DNA of 64,000 bases from Burkholderiales bacterium 8X. Lineage in GTDB: Bacteria; Pseudomonadota; Gammaproteobacteria; Burkholderiales; Burkholderiaceae_C. The stretch lies in the NCBI GenBank assembly GCA_902506565.1, contig LR732703.1, forward strand, positions 1,632,525-1,696,524. Reading direction: 5' to 3'. How positions within the stretch are numbered: the first letter of the stretch is position 1; every line of letters begins with the position of its first letter. The notes under the pieces are model-generated. The model was not told the DNA's origin, made no database searches, and saw only the letters and a program-made list of their open reading frames with translations. The position numbers were made by a program, and so were the translations under genes. Of the stretch, positions 25,799-34,868 are shown piece by piece.

Positions 25799-28700
25799 GC
25801 TCAGCGACAAGCAGCTGCGCGCGCGCATGCCCAAGGTGCAGCTGCTGCCCGGGTCGGGGCCGGGGCCGGGGCCGGTGCCTGCCTCACCCCGCAGGCACCG
25901 GCTGCCCGACTATGCCGAGCTGCACTGCCTGTCGAACTTCAGCTTCCAGCGCGGTGCATCCAGCCCCGAGGAGCTGGTCGTGCTCGCCTACGAGTTGGGT
26001 TATTCGGCGCTCGCGCTCACCGACGAATGCTCGGTCGCCGGCGTGGTGCGGGCCCACACCGGCCTCAAGGAATACCTCGAGCTGCTCGACGAAAACGAGC
26101 AGGACCATCCCGAAATGCCTCCGCATCCCCGCAACCCGGGCTTCCGGGTGCTGCATGGCAGCGAGTTCCGCTTCGAGCGCTTCCGGCTGGTGGTCATCGC
26201 CCGCGACCTGGAGGGCTGGGGCAACCTGTGCGAGTTCATCACCGCGGCCCGCACCACCGCGCCCAAGGGCGAGTACCACGTGAGCCTCGAGGACAGCGAC
26301 CTCGCATCGCTCACCCATTGCGAGATCCTGCTGGCGCCGCTGCGGGAGCCGGGCAGGGGGCTCGGCGCCGATCTCCGGGCGGGGCTCGACGCGCTGTGCC
26401 ACGACCTCGGCCGCATCGCATCGTCGATCGGAACGCCGCCGTGGCTTTTGGTCGAGCTGGCCAACGAGCTCGACGACGATCTCTGGCTCGCCAACCTGCA
26501 CGAGGCCTCGGAGCGCACCGGCGCACCGCTGGTCGCGGGCGGCGACGTACACATGCACCTGCGCTCGCGCAAGCCGCTGCAGGACGTGATCACGGCGGTG
26601 CGCGAAGGCCGGGCGGTCGACCAGTGCGGCTTCGCGCTGCAACCCAATGCCGAGCGCCACTTGCGCCCGCGCAAGCGGCTGGCGGACATCTTCCCGGCCA
26701 CGCTCCTGGCCAACACGCTCGAGGTGATGCGGCGCTGCACCTTCGACCTCGACGAGATCCGGGCGCACTACCAGTACCCGCTCGAACTGGTGGCAACCGG
26801 CGAGACCCCGGCCGAGACCCTGGTGCGCAAGACCTGGGAAGGCGCGGCCGGGCGCTATCCCGGCGGGCTGCCGGACAAGGTGCGCGTCCAGCTGCAGCAC
26901 GAACTCGACCTGATCGTCGAACTCGGCTACGAGATGTTCTTCCTGACCGTCGAGGACGTGGTTCGCTTCGCCAACGAGCGCGGCATCCTGTGCCAGGGCC
27001 GTGGCTCCTCGGCCAATTCGGCGGTCTGCTATTGCCTCGGCATTACCGCCATCAACCCGGAGACCGGCAACCTGCTGTTCGAGCGCTTCCTGAGCCGCGA
27101 ACGGCGCGAGCCACCCGACATCGACGTCGACTTTGAGCACCAGCGGCGCGAGGAAGTCATCCAGTACATCTACCAGAAGTACGGGCGCGAGCGGGCCGCG
27201 ATCGCGGCGGTGGTCATCTGCTATCGATCCCGCAGCGCCTTGCGCGATGTCGGCAAGGCGCTCGGCGTGGACGAGCGCCTCATCGACGAATTCGCCAAGG
27301 ACCACTACTGGTTCGACCAGGCCATCCTGGAGCAGCGCATGGGCGAGGCGATCGAGCGCGCCGGGGTCGACGAGGATCCGCTCAAGGTGCATCAATGGCT
27401 CGAGCTCACCCAGCAGCTCAAGGGCTTTCCGCGCCACCTGAGCCAGCACGTGGGCGGCTTCGTGCTGACCGAGGGCAAGCTCACGCGGCTGGTGCCGGTC
27501 GAGAACGCCTCGATGAAGGACCGCTCGGTCATCCAGTGGGAAAAGGACGATCTCGAGGCCATGGGCATGCTCAAGGTCGACGTGCTCGCGCTCGGCATGC
27601 TGAGCGCGATCCGGCGCGGGCTCGACTTCATGAACGCCTGGCGCGGCAGCCGGGTGCAGATGCACCAGATCCCGAACGAAGACGCGCCGGTGTACGACAT
27701 GATGTGCGAGGCCGATACGGTCGGCGTGTTCCAGATCGAGAGCCGGGCCCAGATGTCGATGCTGCCGCGGCTGCAGCCGCGCGAGTACTACGACCTGGTG
27801 ATCGAGGTCGCGATCGTGCGGCCCGGCCCGATCCAGGGCGGCATGGTGCATCCGTACCTCAAGAACCGCGACACGCTCCGGCGGGGCGGGCAGATCCACT
27901 ACCCGTATCCCGACCTCATCCCGGCGCTCGGCCGCACGCTCGGCGTGCCGATCTTCCAGGAGCAGGTGATGCAGATCGCGATGATCGCGGCCGGCTTCAC
28001 GCCCGACCAGGCGGATCGCCTGCGCCGCTCGATGGCCGCCTGGAAGCGCAAGGGCGGCGTCGACAAGTTCCACCAGCCGCTGGTCGACGGCATGGTCGAG
28101 CGCGGCTACGAGCGCGAGTTCGCCGAGGCCATCTTCAAGCAGGTGCAGGGCTTCGGCGAATACGGTTTTCCGGAAAGCCATGCGGCCAGCTTCGCGCTCC
28201 TGGTGGTGGTGAGCTGCTGGCTCAAGCATCACGAGCCGGCCTGCTTCCTGGCCGCGATGCTCGACGCCCAGCCGATGGGTTTCTATTCGCCTTCGCAACT
28301 GGTGCAGGACGCGCGCCGCCATGGGGTCGAGGTGCGGCCGGTGGACGTCACCCGAAGCCACTGGGACTGCACGCTGGAGACGCCGTCGGCGGCGCCGGCT
28401 TCGCGCTCGCCCGGCCCGGCGCTCCCGTTCGCCCATCGCACCGGCCGGCCGCACCAGCCGGCGGTGCGGCTGGGGCTCCGGCGGGTCTCGACCTTGAGCG
28501 AAGCCGGCGCCCAGCGCCTGCTCGCGGCCCGCGCCCAGGCGCCTTTCAGCAGCACCGAAGATCTCGCCCTGCGCGCCGAACTCGACGCCAGGGACATGGC
28601 CGCGCTGGCAGCAGCCGATGCCTTGCTGCCGCTATCGGGCCATCGCCGGCAGCAGGTCTGGGATGCCACCGCGCAGAAGCGGTCGGCGGCCCTGCTCAAG

Positions 28701-29180
28701 GGCGTTCCGATCAACGAGCGCGCCCTGGAGCTGCCCGCGGCGCCCGAAGGCGAGGAAATCGTCGGCGACTACGCGGCCCTCGGCCTCACGCTGCGGCGCC
28801 ATCCGCTCGCCTTGCTGCGGCCGAGGCTGGCCCGCATGCGGCTCCTGAACAGCCAGCAGCTCGCGCCGGTGGCCAACGGCCGCACCGTGCGGGCCTGCGG
28901 CATCGTCACCATGCGCCAGCGCCCCGGCACCGCCAAGGGCACGCTGTTCGTCACCCTCGAGGACGAGACCGGCTGCGTCAACGTCATCGTCTGGAACCAT
29001 GTGGTCGAGGCCTGGCGCGAGCCGCTCCTCAAGGCCCACCTGCTCGCGGTGCAAGGCACCTGGCAGCGCGACACCGAGAACGGCGGCGAAGTGCGCCACC
29101 TGATCGCGACCGGTTTCAAGGACCTGACGCCGCTGCTCGGCCGCCTTGCAAGCAGTAGCAAGAGCCGGGACTTCCATTGA
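25791..29180 (+). CDS. dnaE2: Error-prone DNA polymerase DnaE2 (ImuC)
   Basis: 1129-residue C-family polymerase, catalytic part of the SOS mutasome. Domains in order: PHP domain (YAELHCLSNFSFQRGASSPEE, with the metal-site region partly conserved), palm with catalytic aspartates in PPDIDVDF at residues 441-448, third acid residue in KVDVLALG, thumb/fingers, helix-hairpin-helix (GLRRVSTLSEAGAQRLLAAR) and a C-terminal OB fold (GIVTMRQRPGTAKGTLFVTLEDETG). The ATG at 25791 overlaps the imuB stop by eight bases; a longer upstream frame is a shadow of imuB. Confidence 0.96.
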   Translation: MPELSDKQLRARMPKVQLLPGSGPGPGPVPASPRRHRLPDYAELHCLSNFSFQRGASSPEELVVLAYELGYSALALTDECSVAGVVRAHTGLKEYLELLDENEQDHPEMPPHPRNPGFRVLHGSEFRFERFRLVVIARDLEGWGNLCEFITAARTTAPKGEYHVSLEDSDLASLTHCEILLAPLREPGRGLGADLRAGLDALCHDLGRIASSIGTPPWLLVELANELDDDLWLANLHEASERTGAPLVAGGDVHMHLRSRKPLQDVITAVREGRAVDQCGFALQPNAERHLRPRKRLADIFPATLLANTLEVMRRCTFDLDEIRAHYQYPLELVATGETPAETLVRKTWEGAAGRYPGGLPDKVRVQLQHELDLIVELGYEMFFLTVEDVVRFANERGILCQGRGSSANSAVCYCLGITAINPETGNLLFERFLSRERREPPDIDVDFEHQRREEVIQYIYQKYGRERAAIAAVVICYRSRSALRDVGKALGVDERLIDEFAKDHYWFDQAILEQRMGEAIERAGVDEDPLKVHQWLELTQQLKGFPRHLSQHVGGFVLTEGKLTRLVPVENASMKDRSVIQWEKDDLEAMGMLKVDVLALGMLSAIRRGLDFMNAWRGSRVQMHQIPNEDAPVYDMMCEADTVGVFQIESRAQMSMLPRLQPREYYDLVIEVAIVRPGPIQGGMVHPYLKNRDTLRRGGQIHYPYPDLIPALGRTLGVPIFQEQVMQIAMIAAGFTPDQADRLRRSMAAWKRKGGVDKFHQPLVDGMVERGYEREFAEAIFKQVQGFGEYGFPESHAASFALLVVVSCWLKHHEPACFLAAMLDAQPMGFYSPSQLVQDARRHGVEVRPVDVTRSHWDCTLETPSAAPASRSPGPALPFAHRTGRPHQPAVRLGLRRVSTLSEAGAQRLLAARAQAPFSSTEDLALRAELDARDMAALAAADALLPLSGHRRQQVWDATAQKRSAALLKGVPINERALELPAAPEGEEIVGDYAALGLTLRRHPLALLRPRLARMRLLNSQQLAPVANGRTVRACGIVTMRQRPGTAKGTLFVTLEDETGCVNVIVWNHVVEAWREPLLKAHLLAVQGTWQRDTENGGEVRHLIATGFKDLTPLLGRLASSSKSRDFH

Positions 29181-29214
29181 GGCAGCCGGACGTTTTTTCG
29201 CTAACCTAGCAGCC

Positions 29215-30255
29215 ATGATCGCCATGACCTCAACGCTTTCGTTCGCACGCCACGCCTTCGACCCCGATCCACTCGCGGTCGGCGCACCGGTCGGACCGCC
29301 GCCACCCGCACCGGACGTCCCGAACGTTCCGCCGATGCCGAATCCGCCGCCGTCGCCGGCGCCGCCCCCCGAAGGCGATCCGCCCACGGTCGAGCCGCCC
29401 ATGACCGACCCCGGCAAGCCCGCGCCGGTCGGCGATCCGCCGCCGGGCGCCAATGCCAATGCCGACGCCAGCGCCAGCGCCGGCGCCACCGCCAGCACCA
29501 GCGCCAGCGCCCTCAAGCGCATCCATGCGCGGCGGCTGCGCGAAATCTATCGCTCGGCCGGCTGGCCCTGCTGCGACGCGATCGAGGTCGACCTCCTGGC
29601 CGCGGGGCTGCTCGAGCGGGTGCGATCCGAACACGGCCACGAAACCCTGCGCGTCACCGACGCCGGCATCGGGCACATCGCGAGCGCGCTGGTGGTCAAC
29701 CGGACCGTGATGTCACGCCACGAGGCCCTGGTCGAGCAAGTGGCACGCGAGATGACGCGGGCCGGCCGAGTCGCCTGGCGCGGACTGAGCCTGCGGGCCC
29801 GGCTTGCCGGCGCGACCGAGGCGGACAAGCCTCGCTGGTGCATCGCCCGGCCCGATGTCTTCTCGATCCGGAACACCAGTGTCGAGGCCTATGCGCAGCC
29901 GATCGTGCACGAGGTCAAGGTCAACCGTGCCGACCTGCTGAGCGACCTGCGCAAGCCCGACAAGCGTGCCGCCTACCTCGATCTGGGCGGCGAATGCTGG
30001 TATGTGCTGGGCTGCGACGCGAAGGGCCGGCCGATCGGCGAGCCGGAGGAGATCCCGTCCGAATGCGGCGTGCTGATCGCGCGCGATGGGCGCCTGGTGG
30101 TGGCGCGGTCGGCCGTGCACCGGGCCTTGCCCCGCATGCCCTTCGGCGTGTGGATGGCCCTGGCGAAGGCGCAGCCGGTCGCGGGCTTCGACCATGAATC
30201 GCAGGACCTGCTCGGCGAAACCGTATCGATCGCGACGCTCGCTTCCGCGTCCTGA
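29215..30255 (+). CDS. MmcB-like PD-(D/E)XK nuclease-domain protein with proline-rich N-terminus
   Basis: 346 residues. Residues about 20-75 are a proline-rich low-complexity tail (PPPPAPDVPNVPPMPNPPP), then an Ala/Ser linker, a winged-helix-like block (RRLREIYRSAGWPCCDAIEV, LRVTDAGIGHI) and a C-terminal nuclease-like domain: Asp214 (RPDVFSI), Glu233 and Lys235 (HEVKVNRADLLSDLRKPDKR), then GGECWYVLGCD. This D...ExK arrangement with the following basic helix and Tyr/Val strand resembles the DNA-repair protein MmcB, SOS-regulated and involved in mitomycin C tolerance in Caulobacter. It begins 34 bases after dnaE2 and is probably co-transcribed with the SOS cassette. A start at 29224 is equally possible. 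Confidence 0.72.
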   Translation: MIAMTSTLSFARHAFDPDPLAVGAPVGPPPPAPDVPNVPPMPNPPPSPAPPPEGDPPTVEPPMTDPGKPAPVGDPPPGANANADASASAGATASTSASALKRIHARRLREIYRSAGWPCCDAIEVDLLAAGLLERVRSEHGHETLRVTDAGIGHIASALVVNRTVMSRHEALVEQVAREMTRAGRVAWRGLSLRARLAGATEADKPRWCIARPDVFSIRNTSVEAYAQPIVHEVKVNRADLLSDLRKPDKRAAYLDLGGECWYVLGCDAKGRPIGEPEEIPSECGVLIARDGRLVVARSAVHRALPRMPFGVWMALAKAQPVAGFDHESQDLLGETVSIATLASAS

Positions 30256-30259
30256 CCGC

Positions 30260-30946
30260 CTAGGCCCCGAGCACGCGCCGCCTGAATCCACCGAAGACTT
30301 CCGCGATGCTCGCCTTGACCGGCCGAGCCACGAACTCGGTGGCCTGCCCGCCGCCGCGTGCCAGTTCCTGCGCAGCCAACCGGTCTTCGAGCCAGGGCAG
30401 GTAGTCGGCCGCCGCCAGCACCAGGGGCGATGCCAGCTTCTCGTCGCCGAGCCCGCGGCGCGGCGGCCCCGCCAGCATGATGTAGGTCTCGATCGGCTCG
30501 CCGGTGCGGATGTCGTTCGAGGTCTCGTACAAGCCGGCCACCGCGAACACCGGCCGCTCGGCGATCGAGAAGTCGACCACCGCTTTCTTCCCGCCCACCT
30601 GCCGGCGCTCCTGCCAGGACGAAATCGGGATCAGGCAGCGCCGGATCGCGAACGCGAACTTGAAGCTCGGCAGGCGGGTGACCTGGCTGCCATCCGCGAT
30701 GAAATGCTCTCGCTTGGCTTTCTGCCGGGGCTCGCCGGGCTGGGGGTAGTTGCGATGAAAGCCCCAGCGGCGAACCTCGACCTGCACGCCCGGCCCGTCC
30801 TCGTTCGAGCGCACCACCGGATTCCAGGTGCTTCGAAGGCAATCCACGGCGCCGGTTCCGACTTCGCCCAGCACGTCGGGCACCCCGATCCGCCGCAGGT
30901 CAGGGTCGCGGAACCAGCTGCTGTCGAGGCGGTAGCGATGGCTCAT
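30260..30946 (-). CDS. SRAP (YedK/HMCES-like) family protein lacking the catalytic Cys2
   Basis: 228 residues, usual SRAP length. Family landmarks: NPVVRSNEDG...RRWGFHRNY (equivalent of VVRP...RWGLIPSW), PSFKFAFAIRRCLIP (PSFR.AF..RRCLVPA), the Glu-containing WQE (Glu113), and FAVAGLYE (FAGLWE). However the N-terminus reads MSHRY where the family has MCGRY, so the Cys that crosslinks to abasic sites is Ser; the Asn of NARAE is Ile and the expected His is not found. An in-frame TGA two codons before the ATG rules out a missed upstream start. It is convergent with the MmcB-like gene (4 bases between stops) and lies 3 bases after a sugar transferase gene. Confidence 0.78.
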   Translation of the reverse strand: MSHRYRLDSSWFRDPDLRRIGVPDVLGEVGTGAVDCLRSTWNPVVRSNEDGPGVQVEVRRWGFHRNYPQPGEPRQKAKREHFIADGSQVTRLPSFKFAFAIRRCLIPISSWQERRQVGGKKAVVDFSIAERPVFAVAGLYETSNDIRTGEPIETYIMLAGPPRRGLGDEKLASPLVLAAADYLPWLEDRLAAQELARGGGQATEFVARPVKASIAEVFGGFRRRVLGA

Positions 30947-30949
30947 GAC

Positions 30950-31675
30950 TCAGTTCGAGCCATCGCGCAGGGCGACGGTCCTGACGGTTCGCAGCAAGAT
31001 CTTGACGTCGCACCAGAGCGACCAGTTGGCCACGTATTCGACATCGAGTTCGACTCGCCTGGCATAGGGCAAACGATTTCTTCCGCTGATCTGCCAAAGC
31101 CCGGTGATGCCGGGCCGCATGGCACAGTAGGACGGCCAGGCATTGCCGTACAGGCTGCGCTGCCTCGACATGCAAGGCCTGGGCCCGACCAGGCTCATGT
31201 CGCCCTTGATCACGTTCCAGAGCTGGGGCAGTTCGTCCAGGCTGGTCTTGCGAAGAACGCCGCCCAGCACCGTGACCCGCGGGTCGGCCTCGAGCTTCTG
31301 GAAGGTGTTCCATTGGGTGCGCGCCATGTCGTTCTGGCTCAGGAAGTCCTCCAGCACCCGGTCGCCGTCGCGCACCATCGAGCGGAACTTGTAGAACCGA
31401 AAGGGCCGGCCGCCCTTGCCGATCCGGTGCTGCCAGAAATGCACCGGGCGGCCCATGCTCAACTGCACGGCCAGCATCAGGATGACGTAGAGCGGGCTCA
31501 GCAGCAAGAGCAGCAGCGTGGCGCCGACCAGGTCCATGGTGCGCTTCGCAGTCCGCTGTGCGACCGAAAGGCCACGGGGGTGGGCGCCCGACGCGCCGTT
31601 GCCGGACACGGGCTTCGTCCCGGGCTTGGCAGCGGGCGGATCGCGCAGCGCCTCGCTAATCTCGGGGCGCTGCAT
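30950..31675 (-). CDS. Undecaprenyl-phosphate sugar phosphotransferase (WbaP/ExoY-type)
   Basis: 241 residues, short form of the bacterial sugar transferase family that starts exopolysaccharide or O-antigen repeats by moving a hexose-1-phosphate to the lipid carrier. Seen: one membrane re-entrant helix (TMDLVGATLLLLLLSPLYVILM), KFRSMVRDGD, the active-site block LRKTSLDELPQLWNVIKGDMSLVGPRP and PGITGLWQISGRN near the end. It stands alone: no polysaccharide cluster surrounds it; the SRAP-like gene follows three bases downstream. Confidence 0.92.
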   Translation of the reverse strand: MQRPEISEALRDPPAAKPGTKPVSGNGASGAHPRGLSVAQRTAKRTMDLVGATLLLLLLSPLYVILMLAVQLSMGRPVHFWQHRIGKGGRPFRFYKFRSMVRDGDRVLEDFLSQNDMARTQWNTFQKLEADPRVTVLGGVLRKTSLDELPQLWNVIKGDMSLVGPRPCMSRQRSLYGNAWPSYCAMRPGITGLWQISGRNRLPYARRVELDVEYVANWSLWCDVKILLRTVRTVALRDGSN

Positions 31676-31908
31676 GGATCACACCTTCTGCGCGCCGAAG
31701 GTCGAGGTGAAGATGAAGAACCACGGTGGGGCGACGAGACCTGTTCGAATCATCGGCCATGGTGGCCGCTGCCGGGGGAACAACCGGTCATGGTCGCCGC
31801 TGCCCAGGGCTTGCCGCGTAGGACAAGGCCGAGCCTGACCTCTGCAGAGCTGAAGGCCCCAATCGCTCGAGATCGCCGCGCCGCGTTGCGATCCGGCGAG
31901 GCGCGCCT

Positions 31909-32355
31909 TCAGTTGGAGTGGGCCCGCGCCCAGCGCACGATGTCCGCCGCCGACATCGCGCCCGCCTGTCGCGCCACTTCGCGCCCGTCCTTGAAGAGCG
32001 CGAGCGTCGGAATGCTGCGGATGTTAAAGCGCGCTCCCAGTGAAGGCACCGCCTCGGTATCGACCTTGGCGAGGCGCATCGACGGCTCGAGCTGCGCCGC
32101 CGCCTGCTCATAGGCCGGCGCCATCTGCCGACAGGGTCCGCACCACGGCGCCCAGAAGTCGACCAGCACCGGGATCTGGTTGCGCTGGACATGCCGGTCG
32201 AACGCGCCGGCATCGAGCGCCGTCGAATGCGCGTTGAAGATCGGCTGGTGGCAATTGCCGCAGTCCGGGGCGCTTGCAAGTTGCGTCTTCTGCACCCGGT
32301 TGGTGGTGTGGCAATGCGGGCAGACGATGTGGAGCGAATCGGTGGTGTTGCTCAT
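31909..32355 (-). CDS. trxC: Thioredoxin 2
   Basis: 148 residues. N-terminal zinc finger of the TrxC type (Cys12, Cys15, Cys32, Cys35), then a thioredoxin fold with the active site WCGPC at residues 71-75 and cis-Pro in RSIPTLALF. Reduces protein disulfides using thioredoxin reductase; TrxC forms are often oxidative-stress induced. The 233 bases between its stop and the sugar transferase start contain no gene that I can support. Confidence 0.95.
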   Translation of the reverse strand: MSNTTDSLHIVCPHCHTTNRVQKTQLASAPDCGNCHQPIFNAHSTALDAGAFDRHVQRNQIPVLVDFWAPWCGPCRQMAPAYEQAAAQLEPSMRLAKVDTEAVPSLGARFNIRSIPTLALFKDGREVARQAGAMSAADIVRWARAHSN

Positions 32356-32437
32356 GCGAGATCCTTGGCGACGAACCCGTCAGTTAGGGGTTCGACCGGA
32401 GGATTGCAAGCCACCGCAGGCGCAGAATGCGGCTCCC

Positions 32438-33109
32438 ATGGAATCGCTGCCTTCGTTGCTCCTCCCGGTCAGTTTCGCGACCCTGTTGCTGTTCGCCTTG
32501 GTCGCGCTGGTCGCCATCGCCACGCCCGGTCCGACCGTGCTGCTGGCGCTTGCCAACGGCTCGCGTTTCGGCGTGCGGCGGGCCCTGCCGGGGATGGTGG
32601 GGGCGGTGGCTTCCGACTTCGTGCTGGTCGCGGCCGCGGCGCTCGGTCTGGGCGCGGTGCTGGCGGCTTCGGAGTTCTGGTTCTCGGTGGTCAAGTGGGT
32701 CGGCGCGGCATACCTGGCATGGCTGGGCTTTCGCCTGTTGCGCTCCGAAGGCGCGCTCGACCTGGCAGGCGCGGGGGCACAAGGCGCGCCGCAGGCCGGC
32801 GGCTCGGCTCGCCGCATCTTCGCCAAGTCATTCCTGGTGGCCGTGACCAATCCGAAGGGCTACCTGTTCGTCTCGGCGCTGATGCCTCAGTTCGTCGACC
32901 CCTCGAGCCCGCAATGGCCGCAGTACCTGGTGATCGGCCTGGTCTTCGCCGCGCTCGACTTCGGCGTGATGCTGACCTATGCGGTGATCGGCGCCCGCGC
33001 GGTCAAGCTGCTCCGCCGCCGAGCCGTGCTCTGGCTGGACCGCTGCTGCGGCGCTGCGCTGCTCGCGCTGGCGGCATCGCTCGCCGTCTACCGCCGCGGT
33101 TCGGCTTGA
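32438..33109 (+). CDS. LysE/RhtB family amino-acid exporter
   Basis: 223-residue inner-membrane protein with six hydrophobic segments. Typical family features: PGPTVLLALANGSRFGVRRALPGMVGAV near the N-terminus and NPKGYLFVSALMPQFV in the middle. Exports amino acids such as homoserine, threonine or leucine; the substrate is not deducible. Divergent from trxC. Confidence 0.92.
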   Translation: MESLPSLLLPVSFATLLLFALVALVAIATPGPTVLLALANGSRFGVRRALPGMVGAVASDFVLVAAAALGLGAVLAASEFWFSVVKWVGAAYLAWLGFRLLRSEGALDLAGAGAQGAPQAGGSARRIFAKSFLVAVTNPKGYLFVSALMPQFVDPSSPQWPQYLVIGLVFAALDFGVMLTYAVIGARAVKLLRRRAVLWLDRCCGAALLALAASLAVYRRGSA

Positions 33110-33169
33110 TGCCGGTGGGCCGCGAGCCGCCGCGCAGGCTCAGCGGCGCCTCAGCGGCGCCTCGACGCC

Positions 33170-34432
33170 TCAACGCGCCCGTGCAGGCTCCGGCGGCAGC
33201 GCCTTGAGCCGCTCGTAGCCGCTCAGCTCCATGAAGCCTTCGCCGGTCGCGCTGCCGCTCACCTTGACCGGACCCTCCCAGTAGATGTTGGCGGTCGTGG
33301 TCGCGGCATTGAATTCGCCGTTGGCGATCCACGGCTTCACGCGAAGCTCGCCGGAAGGCAGGCGAATGTCCCATTCGACGATGTAGCTGACCTGGGTCGC
33401 CGGGCTGGCCCAGCGCTTCACCGGCGTGAAGACGATGTCCTCCGGCTTGAGCGGCGTCGATCCGCTCGGGTCCGACCGGGTGCCGGCGGTGAGCACGCTC
33501 CGGCCCTGCATGTCGAAGAGCTGGTAGAGCATCAGGTCGCTGCCGTCGTCGAGGTGCAGGGCGAACCAGTTCCAGCCGAGGCTCAGCACGTCGAAGTCGC
33601 CCCACTGATGATCGAACCAGACCTCGCCGCTCACCTGCTGCGTCCTGCCGGCGATCGCGACCTGGCCGGTAGCCGACATCCGCGGCCGCGAGTAGTAGTA
33701 GCTGATGCCGCTGGTGCCGAAGTCCAGCAGTCCGGGCGTCTGCGAGCCATGTGCGCGATGCGCCACCGGGGTCCGCGCGTCCTTCAGGTCCATCGAGAAG
33801 GACGCGCCGTCGAATGCGGCCTTCAACACGTGCGACGCGTCCACGGCCGACACCTGCCAGCCGTCCTGGCGAAAGTCGAAGCCGTTGGCGACGTTCAGCG
33901 CCGGCACGCCGCCGGTCCGGCTCTGGCTGCTGTAGCGCCGGCCGGTCTGCAGGTCGGTGAGCGCCATGTGCATCACGGTGTGCTTGATGAGTCCGTTGGC
34001 GACGAACACCGCGACATGGAAGGCATAGCGCTGGCCGCCTTGCGCCGACAGGATGCCGTTGTAGTACCACCATTCCATGCCCGAGCCATGCGGCGCGTCG
34101 TCTGCCGGCAGCTTGAGCGGGGGCAGGGCAGCCGTGCGCTCGGCGGCCGGTGCGGCTTGCGTCGCCTGGCCACGCGAGGAATCCCGCGTATCCGATGCCG
34201 CCGGCTGGAGCGTCGGGTCGAGTGGCCGTCGATCCGGCTGCGCCACCAGGAAGTAGCCGAACACGGCGCAGGCCAACGCCAGCAGTCCGATCGTCGGCGC
34301 CAGGTACCTCCGCAGGCCTCGCGAGCCCGAGCGCTTCGAGCCGTGCCAGTTGCTCCGGTAGGAACGTCGTCCTTCGATCGGCTCGCGTGGGCTTGGCTCG
34401 CCGCTTGCGCCGGTGTCGTCCTCGGTATTCAT
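33170..34432 (-). CDS. CrtC/AttH-like lipocalin-fold protein with N-terminal membrane anchor
   Basis: 420 residues. A basic cytosolic N-terminus leads to one transmembrane segment (YLAPTIGLLALACAVFGYFLVA) and then a periplasmic hydroxyneurosporene synthase/AttH domain: GSGMEWWYYNGIL, GEVWFDHQWGDFDVLSLGWNWFALHLDDG and YIVEWDIRLPSGELRVKPW. CrtC proteins hydrate carotenoids, but AttH-like members without carotenoid genes have other, mostly unknown roles; no carotenoid genes are seen here. Start at 34432 (MNTEDDTG) chosen because earlier frame overlaps the divergent DUF2164 gene. Confidence 0.85.
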   Translation of the reverse strand: MNTEDDTGASGEPSPREPIEGRRSYRSNWHGSKRSGSRGLRRYLAPTIGLLALACAVFGYFLVAQPDRRPLDPTLQPAASDTRDSSRGQATQAAPAAERTAALPPLKLPADDAPHGSGMEWWYYNGILSAQGGQRYAFHVAVFVANGLIKHTVMHMALTDLQTGRRYSSQSRTGGVPALNVANGFDFRQDGWQVSAVDASHVLKAAFDGASFSMDLKDARTPVAHRAHGSQTPGLLDFGTSGISYYYSRPRMSATGQVAIAGRTQQVSGEVWFDHQWGDFDVLSLGWNWFALHLDDGSDLMLYQLFDMQGRSVLTAGTRSDPSGSTPLKPEDIVFTPVKRWASPATQVSYIVEWDIRLPSGELRVKPWIANGEFNAATTTANIYWEGPVKVSGSATGEGFMELSGYERLKALPPEPARAR

Positions 34433-34490
34433 GGGTTGTCCAGTGCACGGAGATAGGATGCAAAGCCTAGCATCGCACCAAGGAGCATCC

Positions 34491-34772
34491 ATGGCCATCG
34501 AGCTCGACAAGGACGTCCGTAAGCAAGCCATCGCCTCGATCGAACGCTATTTCCGCGAGAACATGGAGAACCCGATCGGCAACATCGGCGCCAACGCGCT
34601 GTTGTCCTTCTTCGTGCAGGAGATCGGACCGGTGGTCTACAACCGCGCCGTCGCCGACGTGCAAGAGCGGATCCAGGCCCGCGTCATGGATCTGGACATC
34701 GAGGTGCACGAGGAAGAGTTTCAATACTGGCGCGCCTGCGACCCGGCTTCCGGCAAGGCCGGGCGCCGCTGA
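34491..34772 (+). CDS. DUF2164 family protein
   Basis: 93-residue small helical protein: IELDKDVRKQAIASIERYF, NIGANALLSFFVQEIGPVVYN. These features match the DUF2164 family of unknown function. AGGAG lies six bases before the ATG. Divergent from the lipocalin-like gene, separated by 58 bases. Confidence 0.88.
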   Translation: MAIELDKDVRKQAIASIERYFRENMENPIGNIGANALLSFFVQEIGPVVYNRAVADVQERIQARVMDLDIEVHEEEFQYWRACDPASGKAGRR

Positions 34773-34868
34773 AATTCGCCCGATGCCGCCGAAGGTGCGC
34801 TTGCAGCGCCGCGGCACCCTGTCGTACAAACTCGTACCGCCTCTTTCACCGCACCAGGAAGAACCCGC

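Noticed and set aside
33135..33168. Repeated ctcagcggcgc between LysE and lipocalin genes
   Set aside because: Two short copies only, GC-rich, no terminator or regulatory logic visible.
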